Positions 33,930-41,512 of a stretch of 64,000 nt of DNA are shown here, piece by piece (the stretch's first letter is position 1; the number at the start of each line of letters is the position of its first letter). The position numbers and the translations under genes are program-made. The notes beneath the pieces were generated by a model. The model saw nothing but the letters and a program-made list of their open reading frames with translations, had not been told where the DNA came from and ran no database searches. Location of the stretch: NCBI GenBank assembly GCA_001442985.1, contig LDYB01000019.1:310001-374000 (forward strand). The letters are read 5' to 3'. This stretch comes from Armatimonadetes bacterium DC. GTDB lineage: Bacteria; Armatimonadota; Fimbriimonadia; Fimbriimonadales; GBS-DC.

Positions 33930-34790
33930 CTACTCCCCTGCCCCCTTTAGCACATCGTTCATCTTGCCAGAGCGATAGCCCTCAAGGTCAAGGGTAATGT
34001 AGGTGTATCCCAGGGCGCGCATGTGTTGCACGATGGCGCTGGCGTGTTCCAGCAGGCGTGAGAAGTCTTCGGGAGGCACTTCAATCCGCAGAATCGTGTC
34101 GTGATGGCGGGCGCGCACCTGTCGGAAGCCCAGCTCACGCAAAAAGCGCTCGGCGCGGTCTACCTTCTGGAGCAGCTCGCGTGTAATCACCGTGCCGTAG
34201 GGGAATCGGCTGGAAAGGCACGCGAATGAGGGCTTATCCCAGATGGGCAGACCGAGCCAGCGCGCCAGCGCCCGGATGTCCAGCTTGGTCAGCCCTGCCT
34301 CCAGCAGGGGCGAGCGCACGCCCCACTCCTGCCCTGCCCGCATGCCGGGGCGATAGTCGCCCAGATCGTCCGCGTGGGAGCCGTCGGCAATATACGGCAA
34401 GCCCTCTTCATCCGCTACCTGACGCAATATGCGAAAGAGTTCGGTTTTGCAATGGTAGCACCTGTCGGGGCGGTTCACCTGAAACAGGGGGTTTTCCAGC
34501 TCATGTGTGGGCACAATCCGCACACGCACCCCGATTTGTTCTGCCAGCCGTAGCGCTTCGTCGATTTCACCCTCGGGAAACGCTTCGGATTTGCCAATCA
34601 CGGCGACGCACCGCTTGCCCAGCACGCGATGCGCCACCGCGGTCAGCAGCGTGCTATCCACCCCGCCCGACAAGCCAATCACCACACCCCCCATCTCCCG
34701 CAGGATGGCGCACAGGCGTTCGTACTTCGCCTTGAGTGCAGGCGGTAGCGGCTCGCGTGGCTTCGTTCCCAACTCCGTTCTTATGCTCAT
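33930..34790 (-). CDS. larE: ATP-dependent sacrificial sulfur transferase LarE
   Basis: The 286-residue PP-loop enzyme has VVIGLSGGVDSTLLTAVAHR (PP-loop SGGVDS, 41-46), the CYHCK motif (about 111-115) and KPSFACLSSRFPYG with Cys191. That cysteine matches the one LarE sacrifices to sulfurise the pyridinium dinucleotide precursor of the nickel-pincer cofactor. LarB and LarC, the other two enzymes of that pathway, are not in the window. ATG 34790 overlaps the preceding stop (ATGA); an upstream ATG at 34811 has no ribosome-binding site. Confidence 0.92.
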   Translation of the reverse strand: MSIRTELGTKPREPLPPALKAKYERLCAILREMGGVVIGLSGGVDSTLLTAVAHRVLGKRCVAVIGKSEAFPEGEIDEALRLAEQIGVRVRIVPTHELENPLFQVNRPDRCYHCKTELFRILRQVADEEGLPYIADGSHADDLGDYRPGMRAGQEWGVRSPLLEAGLTKLDIRALARWLGLPIWDKPSFACLSSRFPYGTVITRELLQKVDRAERFLRELGFRQVRARHHDTILRIEVPPEDFSRLLEHASAIVQHMRALGYTYITLDLEGYRSGKMNDVLKGAGE

Positions 34791-35281
34791 AGCCCCAGAA
34801 TCGTCTCCCATGTCAAGCCGTTAACCCTGACGACTTTCCATTCCTCATACGGGAAGAGTCCCCAGCGTCGCCCCTGCTCTTTGCGGAACTCCACCTCCAG
34901 CGGACCGTAGCGCTGGGCGTTCGGACCTATCTCATCCCAGGAGATGCTCACCTCGGTTCGGGCGATTGCCTTCGCCCCAAACACCTCAATCTGGAGCGGC
35001 TCCTTGTAGCGAGCGCGGGGGTTGTTGATATTTCTGAAAAACTGCACCAGTTGCAGGCGCAGGCGCTGCTTGTCCATGCCGTCCCATTCAAAATCGTCGG
35101 CGAGCATCGCCATCAGGGCGTCCACATCCTTCGCCTCGAACGCGGCTTTGCCCTCGCGGAACATCTGCTGGATACGCTCCTGCGGTGGGATTGGAGGCGG
35201 CTGATTGAACAGGGTGAGCCGAAGCCCCAGCAGGATTATAAGCACCGCACCCACCGCAATTGCCGCCCGCGTGCGTGTCAT
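34787..35281 (-). CDS. NTF2-like (SnoaL-type) membrane-anchored protein
   Basis: The 164-residue protein has an N-terminal helix (about 5-25) that anchors or exports it, a Pro-rich linker, then an NTF2-like alpha+beta cone: FREGKAAFEAKDVDALMAML, DDFEWDGMDKQRLRLQLVQF, and a curved sheet ending WGLFPYEEWKVVRVNG. No catalytic residues can be assigned. It lies between the short aldehyde dehydrogenase and larE with overlap or near-overlap on each side. ATG 35281 is three bases from the previous stop; a GTG at 35290 is an alternative start. Confidence 0.65.
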   Translation of the reverse strand: MTRTRAAIAVGAVLIILLGLRLTLFNQPPPIPPQERIQQMFREGKAAFEAKDVDALMAMLADDFEWDGMDKQRLRLQLVQFFRNINNPRARYKEPLQIEVFGAKAIARTEVSISWDEIGPNAQRYGPLEVEFRKEQGRRWGLFPYEEWKVVRVNGLTWETILGL

Positions 35282-35283
35282 CG

Positions 35284-36153
35284 TTACCACCCAATCGGAT
35301 GCCAGACGGTTTTCATCTCCACGAACGGCTCAATCCAGCCCAAGCCGCACGCCTTGTCGGAGCGCCACTCCTCGGCGGTGTAGGTGGGGCTGTGATGAAG
35401 CCGCTTCACACTTTCGCTGGCAAGAATCTCGTACTCCGCGCGCGCGTCGGGAGGCACCCCACACAGATCCAGTGCGTCCACATCCACATGCTGACACAGG
35501 TGAGGCAGTAGCTCCGTATGCGACCCCGAGAGCATATTCACCACCCCGTTGGGCAGGTCGGAAGTCGCCAGAATCTCAGCGAAGGTCAACCCCACGGTGG
35601 GTGTCGCTTCTGGTAGTAGCACCACGCAGGTGTTTCCGCTCACAATCACGGGGGCAATCAGGCTGCTGAGCGAGGCGAGGGGCGCTTCAGGTGGGCACAC
35701 AATCCCCACCACGCCCGTCGGCTCTGGTTGCGTGAAGTTGTGCATGGGCATCGCGACGGGGTTCAAGGTAGAGACCAGCGCGCTCCATTTGTCGCTCCAG
35801 CCTGCGTAATAGACCCAGCGGTCTACGGCGCTGTCAATCTCCTGTTCCACCACTTCGGGCGGATCGCCTGTCGCGGCTATCAGTTCCGCACGCATCGCCT
35901 CGCGGCGGGTTTCGAGCATCTCCGCGACCCGATAGAGAATCTGCCCCCGATTGTAGGCGGTGCGTTTCGCCCATCCCGACTGTGCCTGGCGGGCGAACTG
36001 CACAGCGTCGCGTAAATCTTTGCGGGAGCCAAGCGGCACATTCGCGAAGAAGCGCCCCTGCGCATCGGAGACCTCGTAGGCGCGCCCCGACTCGGAACGC
36101 ACAAACTGACCGCCCAACCACATCTTATAGGTCTTTCGGACTGTCGTGCGCAT
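35284..36153 (-). CDS. Short aldehyde-dehydrogenase-like protein lacking the catalytic domain
   Basis: The 289-residue protein aligns with the NAD-binding first half of aldehyde dehydrogenases: YKMWLGGQFVRSESGRAYEV, YNRGQILYRVAEMLETRRE, EPTGVVGIVCPPEAPLASL and LPNGVVNMLSG. It stops where the catalytic domain should begin. The nucleophilic cysteine and its motif are absent; DALDLCGVPPDARAEYE replaces the usual GSTEVG segment. The end KTVWHPIGW looks like a natural terminus rather than a random stop. It is probably a pseudoenzyme or partner of a full-length paralogue elsewhere. It is leaderless, with a -10 box at 36163. Confidence 0.75.
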   Translation of the reverse strand: MRTTVRKTYKMWLGGQFVRSESGRAYEVSDAQGRFFANVPLGSRKDLRDAVQFARQAQSGWAKRTAYNRGQILYRVAEMLETRREAMRAELIAATGDPPEVVEQEIDSAVDRWVYYAGWSDKWSALVSTLNPVAMPMHNFTQPEPTGVVGIVCPPEAPLASLSSLIAPVIVSGNTCVVLLPEATPTVGLTFAEILATSDLPNGVVNMLSGSHTELLPHLCQHVDVDALDLCGVPPDARAEYEILASESVKRLHHSPTYTAEEWRSDKACGLGWIEPFVEMKTVWHPIGW

Positions 36154-36162
36154 AACAGGGGG

Positions 36163-36168
36163 ATTGTA
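36163..36168 (-). promoter_or_regulatory. Leaderless-type -10 box for the ALDH-NTF2-larE operon
   Basis: TCGGGTACAAT on the minus strand ends nine bases before ATG 36153. It diverges from the rpsT promoter. Confidence 0.6.
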
Positions 36169-36183
36169 CCCGATTCCATCGGG

Positions 36184-36189
36184 TATAAT
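36184..36189 (+). promoter_or_regulatory. -10 box for rpsT
   Basis: TCGGGTATAAT is followed by a leader of about 15 bases with AGGAGG (36198-36203) before ATG 36211. Confidence 0.7.
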
Positions 36190-36210
36190 CTGGGCATAGG
36201 AGGAACAGCG

Positions 36211-36501
36211 ATGCCAAACACCAAATCGGCGAAGAAGGCTCTGATCAAGTCGCGGGAGCGCTATCTCCGCAACCGCGCCACCAAGTCCGCGATTAAGACC
36301 TACTCGCGGCGGGTCAAGGAGCTGGCGGAGAAAGGCGAGGTGGAGGCAGCGCTCTCAACCCTGCGTCGCGCCATCAGCTTGATTGACAAGGCGGTCAAGC
36401 GCGGGATTCTGCACAAGAACACGGGGAACCGCAAGAAGTCGCGCTTGATGATTGCCCTCAACAAGCGGCTGGCGCAACTGCGGGCAGGTGAGAGCGAATG
36501 A
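36211..36501 (+). CDS. rpsT: 30S ribosomal protein S20
   Basis: The 96-residue, strongly basic helical-bundle protein binds 16S rRNA early in 30S assembly. MPNTKSAKKALIKSRERYLR and RNRATKSAIKTYSRRVKEL are characteristic, with KGILHKNTGNRKKSRL-type residues (here KRGILHKNTGNRKKSRLMIA) near the C-terminus. A consensus promoter and ribosome-binding site precede it and a strong terminator follows. It is monocistronic and faces the RNase P RNA gene. Confidence 0.97.
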   Translation: MPNTKSAKKALIKSRERYLRNRATKSAIKTYSRRVKELAEKGEVEAALSTLRRAISLIDKAVKRGILHKNTGNRKKSRLMIALNKRLAQLRAGESE

Positions 36502-36535
36502 AAGCCGACCCTGCGAGTCGTCCTTTCAAACCCTG

Positions 36536-36574
36536 AGAGCGCAACTCGGAATAGAGTTGCGCTCTTTGTTTTTT
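36536..36574 (+). terminator. rpsT terminator
   Basis: A perfect 12-bp stem (AGAGCGCAACTC / GAGTTGCGCTCT) with a six-base loop is followed by TTGTTTTTT. It also sits just past the 3' end of the convergent RNase P RNA. Confidence 0.92.
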
Positions 36575-36576
36575 GC

Positions 36577-36914
<338 letters not shown>

Positions 36915-36919
36915 AGTTA

Positions 36920-36925
36920 ATTATA
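36920..36925 (-). promoter_or_regulatory. -10 box for rnpB
   Basis: CGCGTATAATTAAC on the minus strand ends six bases before the predicted RNA 5' end. It lies between the methylase stop and rnpB. Confidence 0.7.
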
Positions 36926-36940
36926 CGCGAACCGATAGCT

Positions 36941-37897
36941 TCATGGCGCATCCTCTTGAAAGAGGGACGGACTCCATTCACTCAAACGACGCTGGGCGAT
37001 TGCAATATATTCTGGATTGATGTCGACGCCTATAAAGTGTCGTCCTGTGCTCCGCGCGGCAATTGCGGTCGTGCCGCTTCCAATAAACGGATCCAGCACG
37101 ATCGCTTGAGGGAGGGTTGACAGACGAATCAGGTGTTCACACAGTGCAACAGGCTTCACCGACGGGTGGGTGTTGTAAGCTCCCTTCTCCTGAACATCAG
37201 GCTTGGGCACAAGAAAGTAACGATCCAGCATCGCCCCGAAGCTGTCGACGATCAAAACATTTGCGGGGTACATATTGCTTCCAATACGCACCTCCGTGTT
37301 GAACAGCCCCACCTGATGCTTCAGCATGTTTTCCAGCAAAGTGCCTTCGTAAGGCTTTTGCGCAACAACAATCGGTTCATAGCAGGACTTAACCTGCGGC
37401 GTTTTCCAACCTCGCAGTTTTGCCTTGAGTTGCTGTTTCACCGCTTCGCTGACAGGCAGGCGCTCTATGAAATGGTCAAGCCCCATCGCCTTGGGTTGGT
37501 TCTGCAGGTAAAGCCATATGAAGCTATCGCGAATCCAGAACCCGGCATCCTCCACAGCGGCAGTAAGGCGATGATACAGGCGCGGGCTGGAAAAACAGAA
37601 GAAAAACCCGCCTGGCTTCAGGATACGCAGCAGCTCCTGCGCCACTTTGAGAAACCAGCGATAGAACTCGCGCCCCTGATTGGGGTCAAACTTCATGCCC
37701 GGAGGCAGGTGTGTGATCACTCGCTGGCTGGGCAAACGCTTCTCTACCTGCTCCAGACTCCACTGGTTGTCCAGTTTGTCCAGAAAGTAGGGCGGGTCTG
37801 TTACTACGGCGTCCACGAACTCCGAAGGCATTTCAGGAAGCACCTGAAGCGCATCGCCGCAGATAAGCTGGTCAACCCAATCGTGAATTGTTTTCAT
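36941..37897 (-). CDS. Type II DNA methyltransferase (beta class, probable N6-adenine)
   Basis: The 318-residue methylase has DAVVTDPPYFLDKLDNQW (catalytic DPPY at 34-37) near the N-terminus, LLRILKPGGFFFCFSSPRLY in the middle, and the cofactor motif DPFIGSGTTAIAARSTGRHF from about 269. DPPY favours N6-methyladenine. It overlaps the HNH endonuclease gene by four bases and is translated after it, forming a second restriction-modification pair in this window. Nuclease-first order means expression from the shared promoter reaches the nuclease gene before the methylase gene. Confidence 0.9.
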   Translation of the reverse strand: MKTIHDWVDQLICGDALQVLPEMPSEFVDAVVTDPPYFLDKLDNQWSLEQVEKRLPSQRVITHLPPGMKFDPNQGREFYRWFLKVAQELLRILKPGGFFFCFSSPRLYHRLTAAVEDAGFWIRDSFIWLYLQNQPKAMGLDHFIERLPVSEAVKQQLKAKLRGWKTPQVKSCYEPIVVAQKPYEGTLLENMLKHQVGLFNTEVRIGSNMYPANVLIVDSFGAMLDRYFLVPKPDVQEKGAYNTHPSVKPVALCEHLIRLSTLPQAIVLDPFIGSGTTAIAARSTGRHFIGVDINPEYIAIAQRRLSEWSPSLFQEDAP

Positions 37898-38670
37898 GAA
37901 GAGTCGCCTCCCGCACGCTTTACGAGAAAATCCTTCAACTTCTCAACTTCTGCCTCAGGCAAATACCGCTTCTTGATTGAATTGATAACAACCTCTGCTT
38001 TCGCCACCCCAACAACGCGCCCCCTTTTGTCGTAAACCCACTTGTCCCTATCCGCACGGTTGCACCGTTCACAGAGGGGAATTACATTATCGCCCGTCAA
38101 CGGCTTATGCGGATTCCTATGGGCTTCCTGTAAGCGCGTTGTTTCGCCAGGGTATCGCAAATTCGCTTCGCCCTCTCTCGAACCGCAGGTAGCGCATCGA
38201 TAGCCGTAGTTTTTCTTGATACTTTCAAAGTCTATGTCCTCAACCTTTTGTCTTTTTGGTATCCAGCTGGGATGCGGTCTTTCTAAAGTCATCAACCGAT
38301 ATGCATTCCTTGGAGCATTTTTCAACTCTTCCTCATTGAGACCATTCCTGCGCTGTGACGACGCAACATAGAAGCCCCTCTGCATTCCCAAGTGCCTGCC
38401 CTCTTGCACATCGGGCGTTTTGGGATGATAATTGCGGACGAACTCGGTGAGCTCTTCCTTAGTTACCCAACGGGTGTTCGGATAACCCCACGCCAGATAT
38501 ACAAGCACGAGAGCCGCTTTTGTGTAGTTCCCCTCTCGCTGCAGTTGGGGAAGCGGACCGACTCCGTGTTTCTTCAGGTAATCTTCCCAGTACCGCTTCA
38601 CGAGGGCATAGATGTTTTCTATCTCCTCGTCGCTCAGCGCTACCACCAGTCCCTGTCCTCCCCTGTTCAC
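37894..38670 (-). CDS. HNH-type restriction endonuclease
   Basis: The 258-residue protein has an N-terminal helical region (1-90) and a C-terminal HNH nuclease with structural zinc site: CATCGSREGE (Cys159, Cys162), RLQEAHRNPHKPLTGDN (His184 in the EAH position), VIPLCERCNRADRDKW (Cys200, Cys203). The arrangement resembles HNH enzymes of type II R-M systems. It overlaps the DPPY methylase downstream. The start is GTG 38670, six bases after a GGGTATAAT box, so the mRNA is predicted leaderless. Recognition sequence unknown. Confidence 0.82.
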   Translation of the reverse strand: MNRGGQGLVVALSDEEIENIYALVKRYWEDYLKKHGVGPLPQLQREGNYTKAALVLVYLAWGYPNTRWVTKEELTEFVRNYHPKTPDVQEGRHLGMQRGFYVASSQRRNGLNEEELKNAPRNAYRLMTLERPHPSWIPKRQKVEDIDFESIKKNYGYRCATCGSREGEANLRYPGETTRLQEAHRNPHKPLTGDNVIPLCERCNRADRDKWVYDKRGRVVGVAKAEVVINSIKKRYLPEAEVEKLKDFLVKRAGGDSS

Positions 38671-38676
38671 AGTGCG

Positions 38677-38682
38677 ATTATA
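38677..38682 (-). promoter_or_regulatory. Leaderless-type -10 box for the HNH restriction operon
   Basis: GGGTATAAT on the minus strand ends six bases before GTG 38670. Confidence 0.6.
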
Positions 38683-38733
38683 CCCTCAAGGGTGCAAAAA
38701 CCCGACTTCACTGGCAGATAGTTAAATGTGAGG

Positions 38734-38739
38734 TACAAT
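38734..38739 (+). promoter_or_regulatory. Leaderless-type -10 box for the SDR gene
   Basis: GAGGTACAAT ends nine bases before ATG 38749, which decides against the upstream in-frame GTG at 38728. Confidence 0.55.
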
Positions 38740-38748
38740 TCCCGCACT

Positions 38749-39408
38749 ATGGGAACCCTGTTACTTATCGGAGCGGACAGTTCTATCGGTCAGAATGTTG
38801 CTAAGGCGTTTATAGAGGACGAGTGGCAGGTGTTCGCGATTGGGCGCCATCCGGAGCGTTTCGCGAACGGCGTTCACTTCGCGCACGCCATTACCGATGT
38901 GAGCGACCCTGTTTCGCTGGAGCAGGCGCGCGACGCCCTGCAAAACTACCTGCAGTCCAGCGGCAACCCCCCGATTGAGGTGGTGGTTTACACTGTCGGC
39001 GACATTCTCGCTCGCAAGGTAACCGAGATGTCGCCTGAAGAGTGGCTCCGAATTCTGAACGCCAACCTCACGGGAGCATTTTTAGCAACTCGCGTCTTTG
39101 CGCCGTTGTTCTCTGCCGAGCCACACCTGTTTTATGTGGGCGCGCTCACGGAGAAACTGATTCTGCCTGGTTTGAGCGCGTACGCGACAGCGAAAGCAGG
39201 TCTGGAGGTGTTCGCGCAGGTGCTGGCGAAAGAGAACCCGCGCTGGCGCGTTACTGTCGTGCGCCCTGCGGCGGTGGCAACACGATTCTGGGAGCGCGTG
39301 CCCTTCCGCCTGCCCCCGAACGCGCTGAACCCAGAAATCGTCGCACTCCGCATCCCGGAGGCTTACTACAACGAGCAGAAGGGCACGCTGGACATTCTGC
39401 CAGGATAG
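38749..39408 (+). CDS. Short-chain dehydrogenase/reductase-like protein
   Basis: The 219-residue Rossmann protein begins MGTLLLIGADSSIGQNVAKA, an altered TGxxxGxG cofactor motif. It keeps the active-site pair Tyr145 and Lys149 (SAYATAKAGLEVFAQ) and NANLTGAF (Asn of the tetrad). Thirteen residues before the tyrosine, where SDR enzymes carry the catalytic serine, it has Gly-Ala (FYVGALTE). Catalysis may therefore be altered or lost, and a binding or sensory role is possible. Substrate unknown. It is a single gene, convergent with the rhodanese gene. Confidence 0.75.
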   Translation: MGTLLLIGADSSIGQNVAKAFIEDEWQVFAIGRHPERFANGVHFAHAITDVSDPVSLEQARDALQNYLQSSGNPPIEVVVYTVGDILARKVTEMSPEEWLRILNANLTGAFLATRVFAPLFSAEPHLFYVGALTEKLILPGLSAYATAKAGLEVFAQVLAKENPRWRVTVVRPAAVATRFWERVPFRLPPNALNPEIVALRIPEAYYNEQKGTLDILPG

Positions 39409-39409
39409 C

Positions 39410-39838
39410 CTACCGCTCAATCGGCTTTCCTTCCGCTTGCCAGCGTAGCATGCCCCCCTCCAGATTGCCAATCGCGTCTGGGGGGTACCCCTGATCTAAC
39501 AGCAGTCGCGCCGCTTTAGACGAGCGGTTGCCGCTGCGACACACCAGCACGAGACGCTTGTCTTTGGGAACCTCGTCCAGCCGATGAGACAGCTCGCCCA
39601 GCGGAATGTTTTTCGCCTGCGGGATGTGCCCTTCCGCAAACTCGAAGGGTTCACGCACATCAATCACGAGAGCGCCTTCATTAATCCACTTCTCTGCCTG
39701 CTCGATAGTGAGTTTCTGATAGCTTTTGGAACCCGAATCGTCCGTGCGTTCCGTTGCAGGGATTGCCTGCCACGCCAGAATGCTCAGAATCAACAGCCCT
39801 ATCCAGAACGGCAGCCCACGCTTGCACACGCTACACAT
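39410..39838 (-). CDS. Membrane-anchored rhodanese-like protein
   Basis: The 142-residue protein has an N-terminal membrane helix (about 10-27, PFWIGLLILSILAWQAI) and a single rhodanese domain outside the membrane: LVIDVREPFEFAEGHIPQAK, then the active-site loop LVLVCRSGNRSSKAARLLL with Cys, and GYPPDAIGNLEGGMLRWQ. Rhodaneses carry sulfur as a persulfide on that cysteine. AGGAGGG precedes ATG 39838; the longer open frame upstream is intergenic. The 221 bases between it and the next gene hold only a promoter and a leader. Confidence 0.88.
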   Translation of the reverse strand: MCSVCKRGLPFWIGLLILSILAWQAIPATERTDDSGSKSYQKLTIEQAEKWINEGALVIDVREPFEFAEGHIPQAKNIPLGELSHRLDEVPKDKRLVLVCRSGNRSSKAARLLLDQGYPPDAIGNLEGGMLRWQAEGKPIER

Positions 39839-39947
39839 AGGTTTTTCCCTCCTCTGCCCTGTTAGAGGCAGGGAGAAGCGGAAACGATTCAATCGGCATC
39901 TGAAACTGATGTCTTCCAAAAAATTTCTCGATTCGTGAAAAATGGTG

Positions 39948-39953
39948 TATAAT
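39948..39953 (+). promoter_or_regulatory. -10 box with a ~100-base leader for the exported cassette
   Basis: GTGTATAAT predicts a start near 39960, giving a leader of about 100 bases to ATG 40060, much longer than elsewhere in the window. The leader contains two near copies of GCCAGCCA separated by CATCGGCA. I recognise no riboswitch in it. Confidence 0.5.
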
Positions 39954-40059
39954 AGAGTATCGGCGCCACCGAAAGATAGAGATAACCTGGTCGCCAGCCA
40001 CATCGGCAGCCAGCCATTTCCTCTCTCGACCGCTGAAATTCCTTGAAGGAGGCTATGCA

Positions 40060-41499
40060 ATGCGCAGTGTGTTCTGCAGTTTGGCTTTAGCCGTGTCGCT
40101 GGCGCTTGGGTGCGCCCAACCGTTCACCTATCAGGGGTCGCTCAGAGACGGCGGCAACCCTGCGAATGGCAACTATCAGATGACTTTTCGGCTCTATAAC
40201 GCCGCCGCTGGCGGTACGCTGTTGGGTACGGTGGGTCCCGTTGCCGTACCTGTGAGCAACGGTTTGTTCAGTGTAGAGCTGAATTTCCCTGCTTCGATCT
40301 GGGATGGTGGAACCCGCTACCTGGAGATCCAGGTCGGCGCCACGACCCTTTCGCCCCGTGTGAAGATTAACCCAACGCCCTATGCCAGTACTTTACGCCT
40401 GTTTGAAAGTGGTGTTTCGAATCCTGATCGAATGGTGATTGCCCACTCGCCCGCTTTCACGAACTGGGGTCTGATGTATCGGGATACTACCGATGAGTTC
40501 CATTTTATGGGGAGCGGTAGCAGCAGCCTTTCTGTGCGTCTCCTGGATGGGGACATGAGTTTCTACGACGATCAGGGAAGCATTATCTTCTCCACAGCGG
40601 ATGCCACCAACGCGCCGATGATGATGATGTTCAGCTCGGGTGCCAACAACGCCGACCGCATGGTGATTGCCCATTCGCCCGCTTTCACGAACTGGGGCTT
40701 ACAGTATCGTGACTCGGACGATAAGTTCAACTTCATGGGTGGCGGTCTCACGGCGATGAGTATCGATCTGGCGAATCTCTATGTAGGCGTGCGCACCTTT
40801 GTGCCCGAAGTGCCGCTCCATGTCGCCAGCGGCACCGACAGCTCCCCCAGCGGCGGCGGTTTTGTTCAGATAGGGCTGACCTCGGGGGCGAACCTCAGCA
40901 TGGACAGCAACGAGATTATGGCGCGCAATAATGGGGCAGCCGCCACCCTCTCTTTGAACCACAACGGTGGTGATGTGATTATCAACGGCACCAACGCCGC
41001 GGGCAATGTGGGCATCGGCACGACCAGCCCTGCCGCCAAACTGCATGTGAACGGCACGGCGCGCGTGAGGGTGCTGGAAATCACGGGCGCCGATTTCGCC
41101 GAAAAGTTCCCCACCACTGAACCCGTCCAACCCGGCATGGTCGTCGAGATTGACCCCGACAACCCCGGCAACCTCCGCCTCGCACGCGGCGCCTATAACA
41201 AGCGCGTGGCAGGCATCGTCGCGGGCGCAAACGGGTTGTCCAAAGGCATCGTGCTGGGCAACACCGAAGGCAGTGAAAACCACACCCCCATCGCCATCAG
41301 CGGGCGCGTGTGGGTCTACGCCGACGCTGCCGAACACGCGATTGAACCCGGCGACTTCCTGACCACGGCGGAGCGCGCGGGCTACGCGATGAAGGCGACC
41401 GACCTGCAAAAAGCACAGGGTGCGATTCTGGGCAAGGCGATGACCCGCCTTGAGCAGGGTAAGACGGGCTTTGTGCTGGTGCTGGTCAATCTGCAGTAA
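40060..41499 (+). CDS. Exported fibre-like protein with internal repeat and G2-peptidase-like C-terminus
   Basis: The 479-residue protein has a signal peptide (MRSVFCSLALAVSLALGCAQ; Cys18 is a weak lipobox). A beta-sandwich follows (FTYQGSLRDGGNPANGNYQM to SPRVKINPTPYA), as found in many exported proteins of this type. A 29-residue repeat occurs twice (123-151 and 199-227; DRMVIAHSPAFTNWGL, YRD, FMG), then a tail-fibre-like hinge (NVGIGTTSPAAKLHVNGTA). The last ~140 residues (ADFAEKFPTTEPVQPGMVVE to the end) recall the autoproteolytic/trimer-forming C-termini of phage tail fibres (peptidase G2-like). AAGGAGG precedes ATG 40060. A metalloprotease gene follows 13 bases downstream. Confidence 0.6.
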   Translation: MRSVFCSLALAVSLALGCAQPFTYQGSLRDGGNPANGNYQMTFRLYNAAAGGTLLGTVGPVAVPVSNGLFSVELNFPASIWDGGTRYLEIQVGATTLSPRVKINPTPYASTLRLFESGVSNPDRMVIAHSPAFTNWGLMYRDTTDEFHFMGSGSSSLSVRLLDGDMSFYDDQGSIIFSTADATNAPMMMMFSSGANNADRMVIAHSPAFTNWGLQYRDSDDKFNFMGGGLTAMSIDLANLYVGVRTFVPEVPLHVASGTDSSPSGGGFVQIGLTSGANLSMDSNEIMARNNGAAATLSLNHNGGDVIINGTNAAGNVGIGTTSPAAKLHVNGTARVRVLEITGADFAEKFPTTEPVQPGMVVEIDPDNPGNLRLARGAYNKRVAGIVAGANGLSKGIVLGNTEGSENHTPIAISGRVWVYADAAEHAIEPGDFLTTAERAGYAMKATDLQKAQGAILGKAMTRLEQGKTGFVLVLVNLQ

Positions 41500-41512
41500 G
41501 GAGGCAACCGCC

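Noticed and set aside
39960-40059. Possible riboswitch in the 100-base leader
   Set aside because: I could not match it to c-di-GMP, cobalamin, TPP, SAM or other core motifs.
40060-40120. Lipoprotein signal in the fibre-like protein
   Set aside because: Cys18 follows LALG, but position -3 is Ala rather than the usual Leu; an ordinary signal peptide is as likely.
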